Shown here: piece after piece, positions 34,925 to 43,980 of the stretch
Position numbering within the stretch: the first letter of the stretch is position 1
Layout: every line of letters begins with the position of its first letter
NCBI GenBank assembly: GCA_000785145.2
Contig: JSZA02000032.1
Coordinates: forward strand, 1 to 53,777
DNA: 53,777 nt
Source of the DNA: Candidatus Thiomargarita nelsonii
Lineage (GTDB): Bacteria > Pseudomonadota > Gammaproteobacteria > Beggiatoales > Beggiatoaceae
Direction of reading: 5' to 3'
Notes under the pieces: model-generated
What the model was told of the DNA's origin: nothing
The model's database searches: none
Seen by the model: only the letters and a program-made list of their open reading frames with translations
Position numbers and translations under genes: made by a program

Positions 34925-35470
34925 TCACTTGTGAGTAAAGGTGTACTCATTATACTTATTAGCCTTTTTTATTTTGACAAAAGGCACTTCTTTGTCGGAA
35001 GGCTTACAACCCTTTTTCCACTTGGATTCGTGGGTTAGGAGAAAAAACGGCTTGCTCTCAACACATCCCGGCGTTCCCCCTATATCGCCCTCTGCGGTAC
35101 GAAAATTCTGATCGGTAATGGATCGACCCTCAAGTTGAATATTGAGGTAAAAATCGGTCGTTGCCAATCCCCCTTTGTCAAATGGCACTTGACACTGCTC
35201 AGGCTCTACAGTCCACCATCCCTCAGTGATAAAAAATTTGCCCTTGTCACAACATTCTTTCCAATATCCAATTGCAATTCTAACATTCTTTGGCGTTTTA
35301 TTACAGAATGTGAATTTGAGGGAATCATTGTAGTATTTTCGATCCAAAGGGCTTGCCTCGTTTTTATCCTGCCAAAATTCTTGGTCCCAAAACCAAATGT
35401 AATCAGCCGCAAAAACGGGCAAGCTAAACATCATCGTGAGACTTGTTAAAATGAGTAGCCTAAATTTCAT
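34925..35470 (-). CDS. exported DUF1036 family protein
   Basis: 181 residues, signal peptide (LLILTSLTMMFSLPVFA), then the DUF1036 pattern: LKFTFCNKTPKNVRIAIGYW, ITEGWWTVEPEQC, several cysteines (FCNKT, ECCDKG, PEQC, PGCV, KGC) that can pair in the periplasm. Function of the family is unknown. Upstream a GAGGAG site precedes ATG 35470. The C-terminal part is basic (KIKKANKYNEYTF). Confidence 0.8.
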   Translation of the reverse strand: MKFRLLILTSLTMMFSLPVFAADYIWFWDQEFWQDKNEASPLDRKYYNDSLKFTFCNKTPKNVRIAIGYWKECCDKGKFFITEGWWTVEPEQCQVPFDKGGLATTDFYLNIQLEGRSITDQNFRTAEGDIGGTPGCVESKPFFLLTHESKWKKGCKPSDKEVPFVKIKKANKYNEYTFTHK

Positions 35471-35565
35471 GAATATTTCTCCTCTTAATAAGAAATTTTT
35501 AAATGCTACACTATATCATTTTAATCTTCAAAACTAAAAGGCTTATAAGTTATCAGTTATCAGCT

Positions 35566-35670
35566 TCTCGTTCCCACGCTCTGCGTGGGAATGCATGAAG
35601 CAACGCTCTGCGTTGCAGGACGCGGAGCGTCCAGACAGGCATTCCCACGCAGAGCGTGGGAACGAGAAAT
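35566..35670. repeat. family D REP-like cluster before radA
   Basis: TTCTCGTTCCCACGCTCTGC...GTGGGAATGC, then GCAACGCTCTGCGTTGC and GGACGCGGAGCGTCC, then GCATTCCCACGCAGAGCGTG...AACGAGAA, the whole forming a 105-bp inverted repeat. A TAACTGA/TTAACTAT run (35671-35697) then reaches the radA start. Confidence 0.85.
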
Positions 35671-35698
35671 AACTGATAACTATTAACTATTAACTGTT

Positions 35699-37084
35699 AT
35701 GGCACGTCAAAAAAATCTCTACACCTGCCAAAAATGTGGTGCCGTTACCCCCAAATGGGTTGGACAATGTCCCGAATGTGAAGAATGGAATACCCTAGAA
35801 GAAACGACTGTCAAAGAAACTCCTAGTGTATATGAAAACAAGCGTATCGTCAGTTACAGCGGTGTTGAAGCCAGCGTCTGTTTACTAGATGCCGTAGAAG
35901 CCGTAGATGAAGCCCGCACTCCAACCGGATTGACTGAACTTGATCGCGTTTTAGGCGGTGGTTTGGTGAGTGGCTCAATCGTCCTGATTGGTGGCGATCC
36001 AGGTATTGGTAAATCCACTTTATTGCTACAAACTTTATCAAAACTTAGCCAAATTTCTCCCACTCAACCTTTATATGTGACTGGTGAAGAATCTCCACAG
36101 CAAGTCAGTTTACGCGCCCAACGTTTAAACTTAGATGTCCATCGAGTCAAATTGCTCACTGAAACTCAAGTTGAAAAAATTCTAAGTACAGCACAAAAAG
36201 AGCAGCCCAAAGTGATGGTGGTAGATTCCATCCAAACAATACATACTGAAATGATACAATCGGCTCAAGGTTCTGTCTCACAAATACGCGAATGTGCCGC
36301 ACAATTGGTACGTTTTGCTAAACAAACAAATACAGCCGTGTTTTTGGTGGGGCATGTTACCAAAGAAGGCGCGTTAGCGGGACCGCGTGTTTTAGAACAT
36401 ATGGTCGATACGGTACTCTATTTTGAGGGAGATAGTGGCACTCGTTTTCGTGTCATACGGGCGATTAAAAACCGCTTTGGGGCGGTCAACGAATTGGGCG
36501 TATTTGCGATGAGTGATAAGGGCTTAGAAGAAGTTACTAATCCCTCTGCGATTTTTCTCTCACGCGATGAAGCTGAAGTCCCCGGTAGTATCGTCATGGT
36601 CACCCATGAAGGCACACGCCCATTATTAGTTGAAGTACAAGCCTTAGTCAATGAATCGCCCATACCTAATCCGCGTCGAGTGGCTTTAGGCTTAGATCAA
36701 AATCGTTTAGGCGTCTTGCTAGCGGTACTCCATCGGCATGGCGGATTAGCAACTTTTGATCAAGACGTGTTTCTCAATGTCGTGGGCGGCGTCAGAGTCA
36801 ATGAAACGGGAGCGGATTTAGCCGTTTTGCTAGCCGTGTTATCAAGTTTACGTAATGTCACTTTATCTAAAAATTTGGTAGTATTTGGCGAAGTGGGATT
36901 GGCAGGCGAAATTCGTCCCGTGCCCAATGGTGTAGAACGCTTACGTGAGGCGGCTAAACATGGTTTTAAAAGAGCTATTGTACCTAGAGGCAACGCGCCT
37001 GCCGAAAAATTATCAAATATTGAAGTTGTGCCCGTTTCGCGTTTAGTGGATGCATTGCAAAGCATCTTGCCTTCAAAGGTATAA
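35699..37084 (+). CDS. radA: DNA repair protein RadA/Sms
   Basis: 461 residues. A zinc finger (C10, C13, C24, C27), Walker A GGDPGIGKST near 100, the RadA-specific KNRFG motif near 257 and a Lon-like C-terminal domain (GGVRVNETGADLAVLLAVLS, GEVGLAGEIRPV) are all present. RadA is a DnaB-type helicase that helps recombination intermediates grow. ATG 35699 follows a repeat run directly, so its promoter and ribosome site are not obvious. Confidence 0.97.
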   Translation: MARQKNLYTCQKCGAVTPKWVGQCPECEEWNTLEETTVKETPSVYENKRIVSYSGVEASVCLLDAVEAVDEARTPTGLTELDRVLGGGLVSGSIVLIGGDPGIGKSTLLLQTLSKLSQISPTQPLYVTGEESPQQVSLRAQRLNLDVHRVKLLTETQVEKILSTAQKEQPKVMVVDSIQTIHTEMIQSAQGSVSQIRECAAQLVRFAKQTNTAVFLVGHVTKEGALAGPRVLEHMVDTVLYFEGDSGTRFRVIRAIKNRFGAVNELGVFAMSDKGLEEVTNPSAIFLSRDEAEVPGSIVMVTHEGTRPLLVEVQALVNESPIPNPRRVALGLDQNRLGVLLAVLHRHGGLATFDQDVFLNVVGGVRVNETGADLAVLLAVLSSLRNVTLSKNLVVFGEVGLAGEIRPVPNGVERLREAAKHGFKRAIVPRGNAPAEKLSNIEVVPVSRLVDALQSILPSKV

Positions 37085-37330
37085 ATGAGAGTATCAAATA
37101 TGCAAAAATATTATTTAAGTTTACTATTAGTTTGTTTGAGTTCGGGTTGTGCGACAAAAACGCCAACAAAGAGCATCGATGCTGATAGTTTGAGGCAGGA
37201 GATAGAAGCCGTTTGCGCTGAAGGGGGGCGTAAAGAGGATATCTTTTATTTCATAGAAGAGGGAGATAATGCAAAAGCAAGTGACATTGCGAGACGCTTA
37301 AGGAGTGAGAAATTGAAGGGGTGTGATTAA
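37085..37330 (+). CDS. small lipoprotein
   Basis: 81 residues starting right after the radA stop (M6 at 37100 is an alternative start). Lipobox LSSGC follows a short hydrophobic stretch, so the mature form begins at that cysteine. The rest is charged and helical (ADSLRQEIEAVCAEGGRKED; KASDIARRLRSEKLKGCD). Probably co-transcribed with radA. No known family. Confidence 0.65.
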   Translation: MRVSNMQKYYLSLLLVCLSSGCATKTPTKSIDADSLRQEIEAVCAEGGRKEDIFYFIEEGDNAKASDIARRLRSEKLKGCD

Positions 37331-37390
37331 GGGACGGCTATGTGAGCTAAAGTAAAAAATTGGAATCTTGTCCATAAGTACCATCTGGCT

Positions 37391-37583
37391 CAATGCCATT
37401 AAGCCTGTCCCGACCTTAGGAGGGATCTAAGCGAAAATTCCATACATGTAGGGTGGATTAAGCTGTGCGTATCCACCTGATTAATCTATAAGTTTTGGTG
37501 GATACGCTATCGCTTAATCCACCCTACATGTATGGTTTTAGGCTTAGATCCCTCCTAAGGTCGGGACAGGCTTAATGGCATTG
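37391..37583. mobile_element. IS4-end-like non-autonomous element, 193 bp, three nested palindromes
   Basis: Ends CAATGCCATTAAG and CTTAATGGCATTG. Target duplication ACCATCTGGCT (37380-37390 and 37584-37594, 11 bp). Inside lies a second inverted repeat (CCTGTCCCGACCTTAGGAGG and its mirror), and inside that a family G palindrome. The end read from the right supplies a stop (CAA TGC CAT TAA) to the ATPase gene. Confidence 0.9.
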
Positions 37584-38345
37584 ACCATCTGGCTGCACTG
37601 CCTCCAAGCCTTGTTCATTTTGAACCAAACACCAAATATTCTGGCAACGCACATGCGAGAGTACCAGTGGTGAATGGGTTGTTAAGATAAACTGACAATT
37701 TGGAAAAGTTTCAAGCAATTTCGGAATGACTCTATGCTGCCATTCTGGGTGTAAATGTAACTCAATTTCATCAATCAACACAATTGCTTGTCCCTCAAGC
37801 GGATCGCTTAAATCAGGGTTAGCAATTGCTAACATATGTGCTAAATCTCCAGCCAATGCCAATAAACATTTTTCCCCATCCGACAACTGGTTGACATCAA
37901 AATGTTGCTTAGCTTTTTTAACTTCCATTCGCAATGGGGAACGTCTTACTCTAATATTCGAGAAACCTGTTAAAGCTAGAATCGCTTTTCTAACAGCTTG
38001 AAGCTGTGGTTCTTGATATTGCAAATTGTCGCCAACACTTGGATCAAAGGGATAAAGTTTTTGTTCATTTTCAAAATCTTCACGCCCACGATACCATTCA
38101 AAAAAACGACGAAAATCATTGCGCCCACCAGTTAAGGCTTGCTCAAAAGCAGAAAACTGCTCAAAATGGTGTTTAGTGCGTAAAGGAACAGCTAATACGG
38201 CGCGATTGACACCATAAAAAACCGCTAAAGGAACACTATTTTTTTCATTTTGTTCAAAAGATTCATGTATTTGTTCAACAATATATTTGATAGCAGTCAT
38301 ATTTGTAATAGCCTGCTTTTTTCTACCGCGTTTAGTTTTCACCAC
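37572..38345 (-). pseudogene. AAA (SMC/AAA_21-like) ATPase, truncated at both ends
   Basis: The frame retains the C-terminal half of an OLD/AAA_21-type ATPase: PLAVFYGVNRA, the signature LSDGEKCLLALAGDLA, Walker B VLIDEIELHLHP and ILTTHSPLVLSHV. The N-terminal part with Walker A is absent; the frame begins at a GTG overlapping the end of the RM remnant. At the 3' end the IS4-end element cuts it after QPDG and adds QCH-stop. Across the element the old frame continues for a dozen residues (TYGQDSNFLL) and then stops. Non-functional as an ATPase. Confidence 0.8.
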
Positions 38346-39020
38346 TTTCCATGAAAGCGACTTTTGATAAAATTCAATTTCAATTGAATTATTCGCTCTT
38401 TCATGTGTTCTGGGAAGTAGAGTTCAAAGACTAGGGCATCGACAACTTGTTCAAACAAAAGTATTTTTATATTATTTTCAGAGTTATGTTGTTCACATAT
38501 CACCTTAACTATTGTAACAATGTTATTATGAATACCCTTCTCAACTTCATTTTTAAAATCTATATCATAAATTGGTAGCTTCGCTAAATTTTTTAATAAT
38601 ACTTTTGCAAAAATTTTTCCTTTATTTAGTGAGATACTTTCATGAATATGATTTATATATTTAGAATTGAGCAAACCTAATATATAAAATATTGATAATA
38701 TGGGCACATAGGAAGCAGCCGTTGTTTATAGAATCCGTTCTAAGTGGTGGAATCTTTCTGCCAGCACCAAGATGGCGATCTGCCCGCTTTTTATTGAGCT
38801 GCGCTGTAAATGCGCGTGAATCATCATTTGAGTCAATAAGTCGATAACGTTTAAGACCTTTTAAATCATCCTGTATAAATCCCTGATCTAACTGCTGAGC
38901 CTCAAGTGCTTCCAACGCAGCGGGTAGTCCTTCTGCCTCTTTAATTTCGTTGAGTTGGGTATTCAAATTGTCCCAAAGTTCTCTATATTTGGCAACAAAC
39001 TTCCAACGATTTATCTAACG
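38339..39020 (-). pseudogene. C-terminal remnant of an Eco57I-type restriction-modification protein
   Basis: Two overlapping frames make one family pattern. The upstream frame (about 38710-39020) reads WKFVAKYRELWDNLNTQL, ALEAQQLDQGFIQDDLKGL, then NNGCFLCAH. The second (38339-38707) reads LSIFYILGLLNSKYINHI, KNLAKLPIYDIDF and FEQVVDALVFELYFPEHM. Together they are the target-recognition/C-terminal end of Eco57I-like enzymes, split by a frameshift near 38700. The 5' side ends at a family B-type repeat (AGCAAGCGTAG) near 39022. Confidence 0.7.
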
Positions 39021-39135
39021 TTGAGCAAGCGTAGCCTGGATTGGATTTATCCACACTAACAAACAGGTTCCGAGGCAAAAGTTTTTGCTCCGCAAAAACT
39101 TTTGCCTCGGAAGTAGGACGCACCCTACGCTTGCT
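39021..39135. repeat. family F and B repeats
   Basis: CCGAGGCAAAAGTTTTTGCTC faces GCAAAAACTTTTGCCTCGG (family F, about 39068-39110); family B-like ends lie on both sides (AGCAAGCGTAG; CGCACCCTACGCTTGCT). Family F recurs at 53729-53775. The gap to 39461 also holds a TAACTGA-type run at 39210 and an A+T-rich stretch with TATAAT-like words that may be a promoter for the regulator. Confidence 0.7.
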
Positions 39136-39461
39136 ACGCTTAGGCACTTGTGGGGGCATTGAATGGGAGGCTTGAGAATGTGTTAAGAACGTTTTCTCGC
39201 CTCAATTGTTATCAGTTATCATCTCTCTTGAGAGAGTGTTAGCTTTTCGACCCCGGCTCGTGCTCTGATGTGATTAGGGATTATCCCTAACTAAAAGCCA
39301 CGCCAGTCTATCAACATTTTTTTTTGAAGTCAACATCTATTTGAAAAATAAACAATTATTGATTTTTTATCAAATTGTATCTATTTTGTTATAGTTATAC
39401 TATAATTTATCTATATTGTGATAATATATTCACAATTTAAATTAACTGTTAAATATTAATT

Positions 39462-40588
39462 ATGCCACGCCAAAAACGACATTTTGAAGACAATGTGATT
39501 TTTGAAGTTTGTTCCCAATTCATGGAAGGTAAAGAAATTAGTGAGATTGCGGACTGGCTTAAAAAGGTTACCAAGATGGAAAAAGGTACTCGTGAATTAG
39601 TTTACCGCCTTGTTAAGATGGGACGTAAAAAAGGTTTTATTCGACTAGAAACGCCTTATGCTTTCAAGCTAGGGTATGATGTACGTCGTCGCTTTCCAAA
39701 TTTATTCGATCTTGTGGTAGTTGACACCCATCCGAAAGGGGAGAATGTCATTGAGCAGTTAACGGCTCAATGCCATTAAGTATCGCAAAAAACCATACAT
39801 GTAGGGTGGATTAAACGGAGTGTATCCACATGATTAATATATAAATTAAGGTGGATACGCTACCGCTTAATCCACCCTACATGAGCTTAACTTAATGGCA
39901 TTGAGTTAACGGCTCAGGGCGTTGAGACTGTCATTGATCTGATCAAAAACATGGGAACTGATCAAGCATCTATTCAAATAGGTATTGGAGCCGGTGGCAC
40001 AACTCAACGTTTTGCCAAGCAATTGGCACAGCGTTTACAACACGAAACCCATTTGCCAAAACTGGTTTTACAAGCATTAACTTCGGGATTTTTTGTCAAA
40101 CAGCCAAACACTTCGCCAATTTCCTTCTTTTCCTTTTTTGAAGATTTGCATCATCTCGAAATTGACTATATTGGCTTGTTTGCGCCCGGGTGGATTCCTT
40201 GGGATGAATGCGATGAAACAAAATCATGGTGTCATTGAGGCTTTTGATGCTGTCGACAATCTTGACATCATCGTCACTTCAGTGGCTTCGGCAGATGATG
40301 AACATGGATTATATAACCAGTTCTTAAAAAAATACGCGGATAAGAGCAAACAACTTCAAAATGCCGGTTGGGGATCTTCTGTGGCTACCTTTTTCAAAGC
40401 AAGAGCCTATTCCTGATGAAGCACGCGGACTGAATGGGATAAAATATTTTGACTTATCCCTGCTAATTTTCAAAGTTATAGTTGATAATAATGATATAGG
40501 AGTCATTATAACCTCAGATAAAAAACAACTAGCAATGAGCGACAGGCGTTTTAAAAATGCGAAAATTTTCATCTTATGGTCCAATTGA
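39462..40588 (+). pseudogene. SorC/DeoR-like transcriptional regulator, split by an element and two frameshifts
   Basis: The first part (39462-39767) has a winged-helix start (FEVCSQFMEGKEISEIADWL; ELVYRLVKMGRKKGFIRLET) and reads on to VIEQLTA. The element at 39768-39903 interrupts it; after the element the same frame resumes at QGVETVIDLIKNMGTDQ and the sugar-binding-like IGIGAGGTTQRFAKQLAQ. Frame changes follow near 40200 (to HGVIEAFDAVDNLDIIVTSV) and near 40365 (to VGDLLWLPFSKQEPIP and DLSLLIFKVIVDNND). Without lesions it would be a regulator of about 330 residues with a SorC-type effector domain. Confidence 0.75.
39768..39903. mobile_element. IS4-end-like element, 136 bp, inserted in a regulator gene
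   Basis: Left end CAATGCCATTAAG, right end CTTAACTTAATGGCATTG. Target duplication AGTTAACGGCT (39757-39767 and 39904-39914, 11 bp). Removing the element and one duplicate restores the codons for IEQLTAQGVET. Its interior is a family G palindrome. Reading into the left end gives QCH-stop. Confidence 0.95.
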
Positions 40589-42155
40589 TCGTGAACTACA
40601 TTATTATGTTCCTCGTCAAGAATTGATTGATGAAGCGAGTCAACATTTAAAGGGCGATGATCCCAACAAAGGGGGACATTACATAACTGTCTGGGCACCA
40701 CGTCAAACGGGCAAAACTTGGATAATGCAAGAAGTCGTCTTCAGCATTCAACAGGAAAGCCAGTTTGATGTGGTTATCCTCAGTTTGCAATATCTTTCTG
40801 ATGTTACCGATGTCAATCGTGTGGCTCAACTCATCGCCCGTAAATTGATCAAACAATTGAACTTAGAGAAGGAACTCACCATAGACAGCTTAGATGATTT
40901 TGAGCGGTTGTTTGAACGGGGTACCCTCAATAAGCCCTTGATTTTGATTTTGGATGAATTTGATGCCCTTTCCGAAGCCGCTATCGCTGGGTTAGTCGGC
41001 GTGTTTCGTCATATTTATACAACTCGTCAGAATCAAGCGGATAAATCTACCACAGAGAAGAGTTATCTGTTACATAGCTTGGCTTTAATAGGGGTATGTA
41101 GCGTCTTGGGCGTGGAAAATGTCAAGGGTTCGCCCTTTAATGTCCAGCGAAGTTTGCATATTCCTAATTTGACTCATGATGAGGTGGTTTACCTTTTCAA
41201 CTGCTATCAACAAGATCGTACACAAAAGATTGAGCCAGAAGTGGTGGAACGTATTTGGTATGAGTTTCAAGGGCAACCTGGTTTAACCGGTTGGTTTGGG
41301 GAATTGTTGACAGAAACGTATAATAAAGACACTGAGCAACCGATTACGCTGGCGCATTTTAAAGAGGTTTATGCTGCCGCGCTTAATTTGTTACCCAATA
41401 ACAATATTTTGAACATCATTAGCAAGGCTAAACAGGCGCCTTACAAATCTTATGTTTTGGAACTGTTCCAAACTAAAAGAAAGGTCAATTTTATTTATGA
41501 TGATCCTATCATCAATTTTCTCTATATGAATGGGGTGGTGGAAGTTGAACAAGTCCGCTTGAGCGAAAATTATGTGAAATTTCCTTGCCCATACACACAA
41601 AAGCGATTGTTTAACTATTTTGCCAGAGAATTGTATCAGGAAATGGACGGTTTATATTCACCGTTTGAGGATTTGTCAGACACGATTACCGAAGAGAGTC
41701 TCAATATTCATCAATTGTTGCTTAGATATGAGCAGTATTTGCAAGCTAATCGGGAGCAGGTGTTGAAAAATGCGCCTCGTCGGGGAGATTTACGGGTGTA
41801 TGAAGCCGTATTTCATTTTCATTTTTATCTCTATTTGACCAGTTTTCTCAATAGTTATAAGGCACAAGTTCAACCCGAATTTCCAACGGGTAATGGTCAA
41901 ATTGATTTGTTGATACGTCATGCGGGGCAATTGTTTGGTTTAGAGTTAAAGAGTTTTGCCAATCAACGCGCTTATCGTGATGCCCTCATTCAGGCGGCAA
42001 AGTATGGGCAAGAGTTGGGTGTGACTTCAATTTGGTTAGTGTTATTTATTGAATCTGTTGATGAGACGAATCGGGAACGGTTTGAGGTAGATTATACGGA
42101 TGATGAAACGGGGGTTATCGTGTATCCTCGGTTTGTGCAGACGGGGAAAGCATGA
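40557..42155 (+). CDS. AAA-like ATPase with C-terminal PD-(D/E)XK nuclease-like domain
   Basis: 532 residues. Walker A APRQTGKT (about 46-53), Walker B LILILDEFD (about 128-136), a helical middle with winged-helix-like parts, and a C-terminal GNGQIDLLIRHAGQ...LFGLELKSF, which has the D...ExK nuclease core. The AAA_35 plus PDDEXK_9 layout is common in giant sulfur bacteria and cyanobacteria; role unknown, with defence or signalling possible. The start ATG 40557 overlaps the regulator remnant, and FSSYGPIDRELHYYVPR is the normal start of the family. Confidence 0.8.
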   Translation: MRKFSSYGPIDRELHYYVPRQELIDEASQHLKGDDPNKGGHYITVWAPRQTGKTWIMQEVVFSIQQESQFDVVILSLQYLSDVTDVNRVAQLIARKLIKQLNLEKELTIDSLDDFERLFERGTLNKPLILILDEFDALSEAAIAGLVGVFRHIYTTRQNQADKSTTEKSYLLHSLALIGVCSVLGVENVKGSPFNVQRSLHIPNLTHDEVVYLFNCYQQDRTQKIEPEVVERIWYEFQGQPGLTGWFGELLTETYNKDTEQPITLAHFKEVYAAALNLLPNNNILNIISKAKQAPYKSYVLELFQTKRKVNFIYDDPIINFLYMNGVVEVEQVRLSENYVKFPCPYTQKRLFNYFARELYQEMDGLYSPFEDLSDTITEESLNIHQLLLRYEQYLQANREQVLKNAPRRGDLRVYEAVFHFHFYLYLTSFLNSYKAQVQPEFPTGNGQIDLLIRHAGQLFGLELKSFANQRAYRDALIQAAKYGQELGVTSIWLVLFIESVDETNRERFEVDYTDDETGVIVYPRFVQTGKA

Positions 42156-42162
42156 GTAACAT

Positions 42163-42215
42163 AAAAGGAGTCCAAGATTTATCTTGGACTCGTCCAAAAT
42201 AAATTTTGGACTCCG
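42163..42215. repeat. two family A palindromes, one diverged
   Basis: AGGAGTCCAAGATTTATCTT...GGACTC and GTCCAAAATAAATTTTGGAC lie between the ends of two convergent genes. Confidence 0.75.
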
Positions 42216-42218
42216 GCG

Positions 42219-42539
42219 TTAGAGCCATCTCACTCCCTCATTAATGCGCTCAGCAACTTTATCCAACGGTTCTTCTGGAACGCCGATAATAGCAATATTG
42301 CCCCAAGCCATGGACAGTATAATCCCCTTTAATTCATCATGGCTAATATTTTGAGGCCAGCTCATCTGACTGTCGCGGATAAACAAGACATTGATCGGTC
42401 CCTTTGTTCCGCTCAAAACGATGTGGGCACTGTTGTGACCTCGTAAAGTTAAAAGCTCGCAAAAATTCACTTGACCAATTTCACCCGTCAGTTGAGCACC
42501 AATGGCTTTGAACATCTCGCGCAATTCGGCCTGTGGCAC
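42219..42539 (-). pseudogene. C-terminal part of a DUF3379 protein, cut off by an in-frame stop
   Basis: Open from 42539 to the stop at 42219; DUF3379 pattern with HIVLSGTKGPINVLFI and GNIAIIGVPEEP. It is in the same frame as the sigma-fusion gene upstream (42582-43328), separated only by the TAA at 42582-42584; between them the frame reads IITYVENTAPGESE. So the DUF3379 protein was one piece with the membrane segment now at the end of the sigma fusion. DUF3379 proteins sit beside sigma genes and are thought to act as their membrane partners. Confidence 0.75.
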
Positions 42540-42581
42540 TTCACTCTCTCCAGGCGCTGTATTTTCAACATAAGTGATAAT

Positions 42582-43328
42582 TTATCGTTTCAGGAAAATC
42601 GTGTCTGCTTGCCACCACCACAGGGCAGTAAACACCCCTATTATCATTAGCGCGAAAGCGATGATAGGACGTAGCTGCCAGGCAGGGGGTAACTTGAGCA
42701 GATTGCTGAGTTTGACGAACAATCCGGCGGAGCTGTTAGAGTGCCGTTGTAGAATGCGCTCACTCAATCCGTCTGGTATATCTACCTTGATAGCCTCAAC
42801 CAGCGTTTGATCAAACCACATCATGTCTTTTGTAAATGCAGCGCAAGCTAAAGCCTCGCGGAGTTTTTGGCGGGCACGGTGTACACGAGTCATAACCGCA
42901 CCTTTTGATAATGCCAATTGCTGGGCGATTTCTTCAATGCTGTACCCACCGATGACCTGCAACACTAAGGGTTCTCGATAGGTATCTGGCAATTTGGCGA
43001 GAGCTTTACGCAACATCAAGGCTTCTATACTGGTATCATAATTTCCCCTCTCCGCTATTTCGTCTGGATCCAAGGCTTCTATGTCGGGTTGGTAACGTTC
43101 ATAGCGGCGGGCGTTTTCCCGTCTCAGGATAGTAAATAGCCAACTTTTCGCCGCCTTATCATCATTGAGTTGATCCAAATATTTCCAAGCGCGTGCAGCC
43201 GCATCTTGTACGATATCCTCCGCTGTCTCGCGTTCTTTACAGAGCCAGAAAGCATAGCGGAAAGCATCTTTTGCCAAAGTATTGACCAATGTTTCAAAGC
43301 GAAATCGCCGTTTTGCAGATTTATCCAT
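42582..43328 (-). CDS. ECF-type sigma factor fused to the first half of a DUF3379 protein
   Basis: 248 residues. Region 2 (AFRYAFWLCKERETAEDIVQ; AWKYLDQL; SWLFTILRREN) and region 4 (LPDTYREPLVLQVIGG; SIEEIAQQLALSKGAVMTRV) make a complete sigma-70 family factor up to about residue 160. Then, without a stop, CAAFTKDMMWFDQTLVEAI and IPDGLSERILQRH follow, which is the DUF3379 pattern normally starting a separate gene, and a membrane segment (IIAFALMIIGVFTALWWW). An in-frame deletion of the intergenic region explains this. A tethered sigma factor would be the result. Confidence 0.8.
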   Translation of the reverse strand: MDKSAKRRFRFETLVNTLAKDAFRYAFWLCKERETAEDIVQDAAARAWKYLDQLNDDKAAKSWLFTILRRENARRYERYQPDIEALDPDEIAERGNYDTSIEALMLRKALAKLPDTYREPLVLQVIGGYSIEEIAQQLALSKGAVMTRVHRARQKLREALACAAFTKDMMWFDQTLVEAIKVDIPDGLSERILQRHSNSSAGLFVKLSNLLKLPPAWQLRPIIAFALMIIGVFTALWWWQADTIFLKR

Positions 43329-43365
43329 ACCCTATTTACCAGTCGTTAAATAAGACCAGAAAAAA

Positions 43366-43980
43366 TCACAATAACTTTCTTGAGTCGGGATTGTTCCTAA
43401 CACTGTTCAAACGAGATTTGGCAAATTCCTTATGATCAGAGGGGATTTTGCAAAATCCTTGTGCCGGAACATCCAAAGCACTGTTGAATTTACTTGACAA
43501 ATTTTGAAAAGCAATCAGCCCAGTTAATTCGATAATACTGTCATCATCAAAAAACTGACGCAAATTTTCCATCAATTTTTCACTCACCTGCCGATCAGTA
43601 TAGGTGATAGCTTCTGCATATTTGAGTGCGACTTTTTCTTTATCATTAAAGAGTTCACTTTCTCGCCAGTTTTCTAGAAAAGAGACTTTTTCCATTGAGC
43701 CGGCTCTTTCTAATAAAACAGAAGAATTGAGATCGATACAAAAATGACACCAATTGATCTGTGACACTCTGACGATGATGAGTGAACGGAGAACCGGATC
43801 AAGTGGCGAGTTTTTTCGATCTAACGCGCCATAAAAGTGTGCAACCGCAGTAAACAGGCGAGGCACTCTTGCCCAGAGCAAGCCCGATTTCAAGATTTGC
43901 TTGTATTTCCTTTTTTGACTCCAAAAAAGAGGACGAATATACCAAGGATATTGGTGTAATGGTTTTTCAGGCACTCTCAT
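43366..43980 (-). CDS. carboxymuconolactone decarboxylase/AhpD-like protein
   Basis: 204 residues. Helical core with SLIIVRVSQINWCHFCIDLN, the CxxC redox motif of AhpD-like proteins, then KVALKYAEAITYT and LTGLIAFQNLSSKFN. Such proteins act in thiol-based peroxide removal or have unknown enzymatic roles. It overlaps the DUF2784 gene by 14 bases, so both are likely in one operon. Confidence 0.8.
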   Translation of the reverse strand: MRVPEKPLHQYPWYIRPLFWSQKRKYKQILKSGLLWARVPRLFTAVAHFYGALDRKNSPLDPVLRSLIIVRVSQINWCHFCIDLNSSVLLERAGSMEKVSFLENWRESELFNDKEKVALKYAEAITYTDRQVSEKLMENLRQFFDDDSIIELTGLIAFQNLSSKFNSALDVPAQGFCKIPSDHKEFAKSRLNSVRNNPDSRKLL

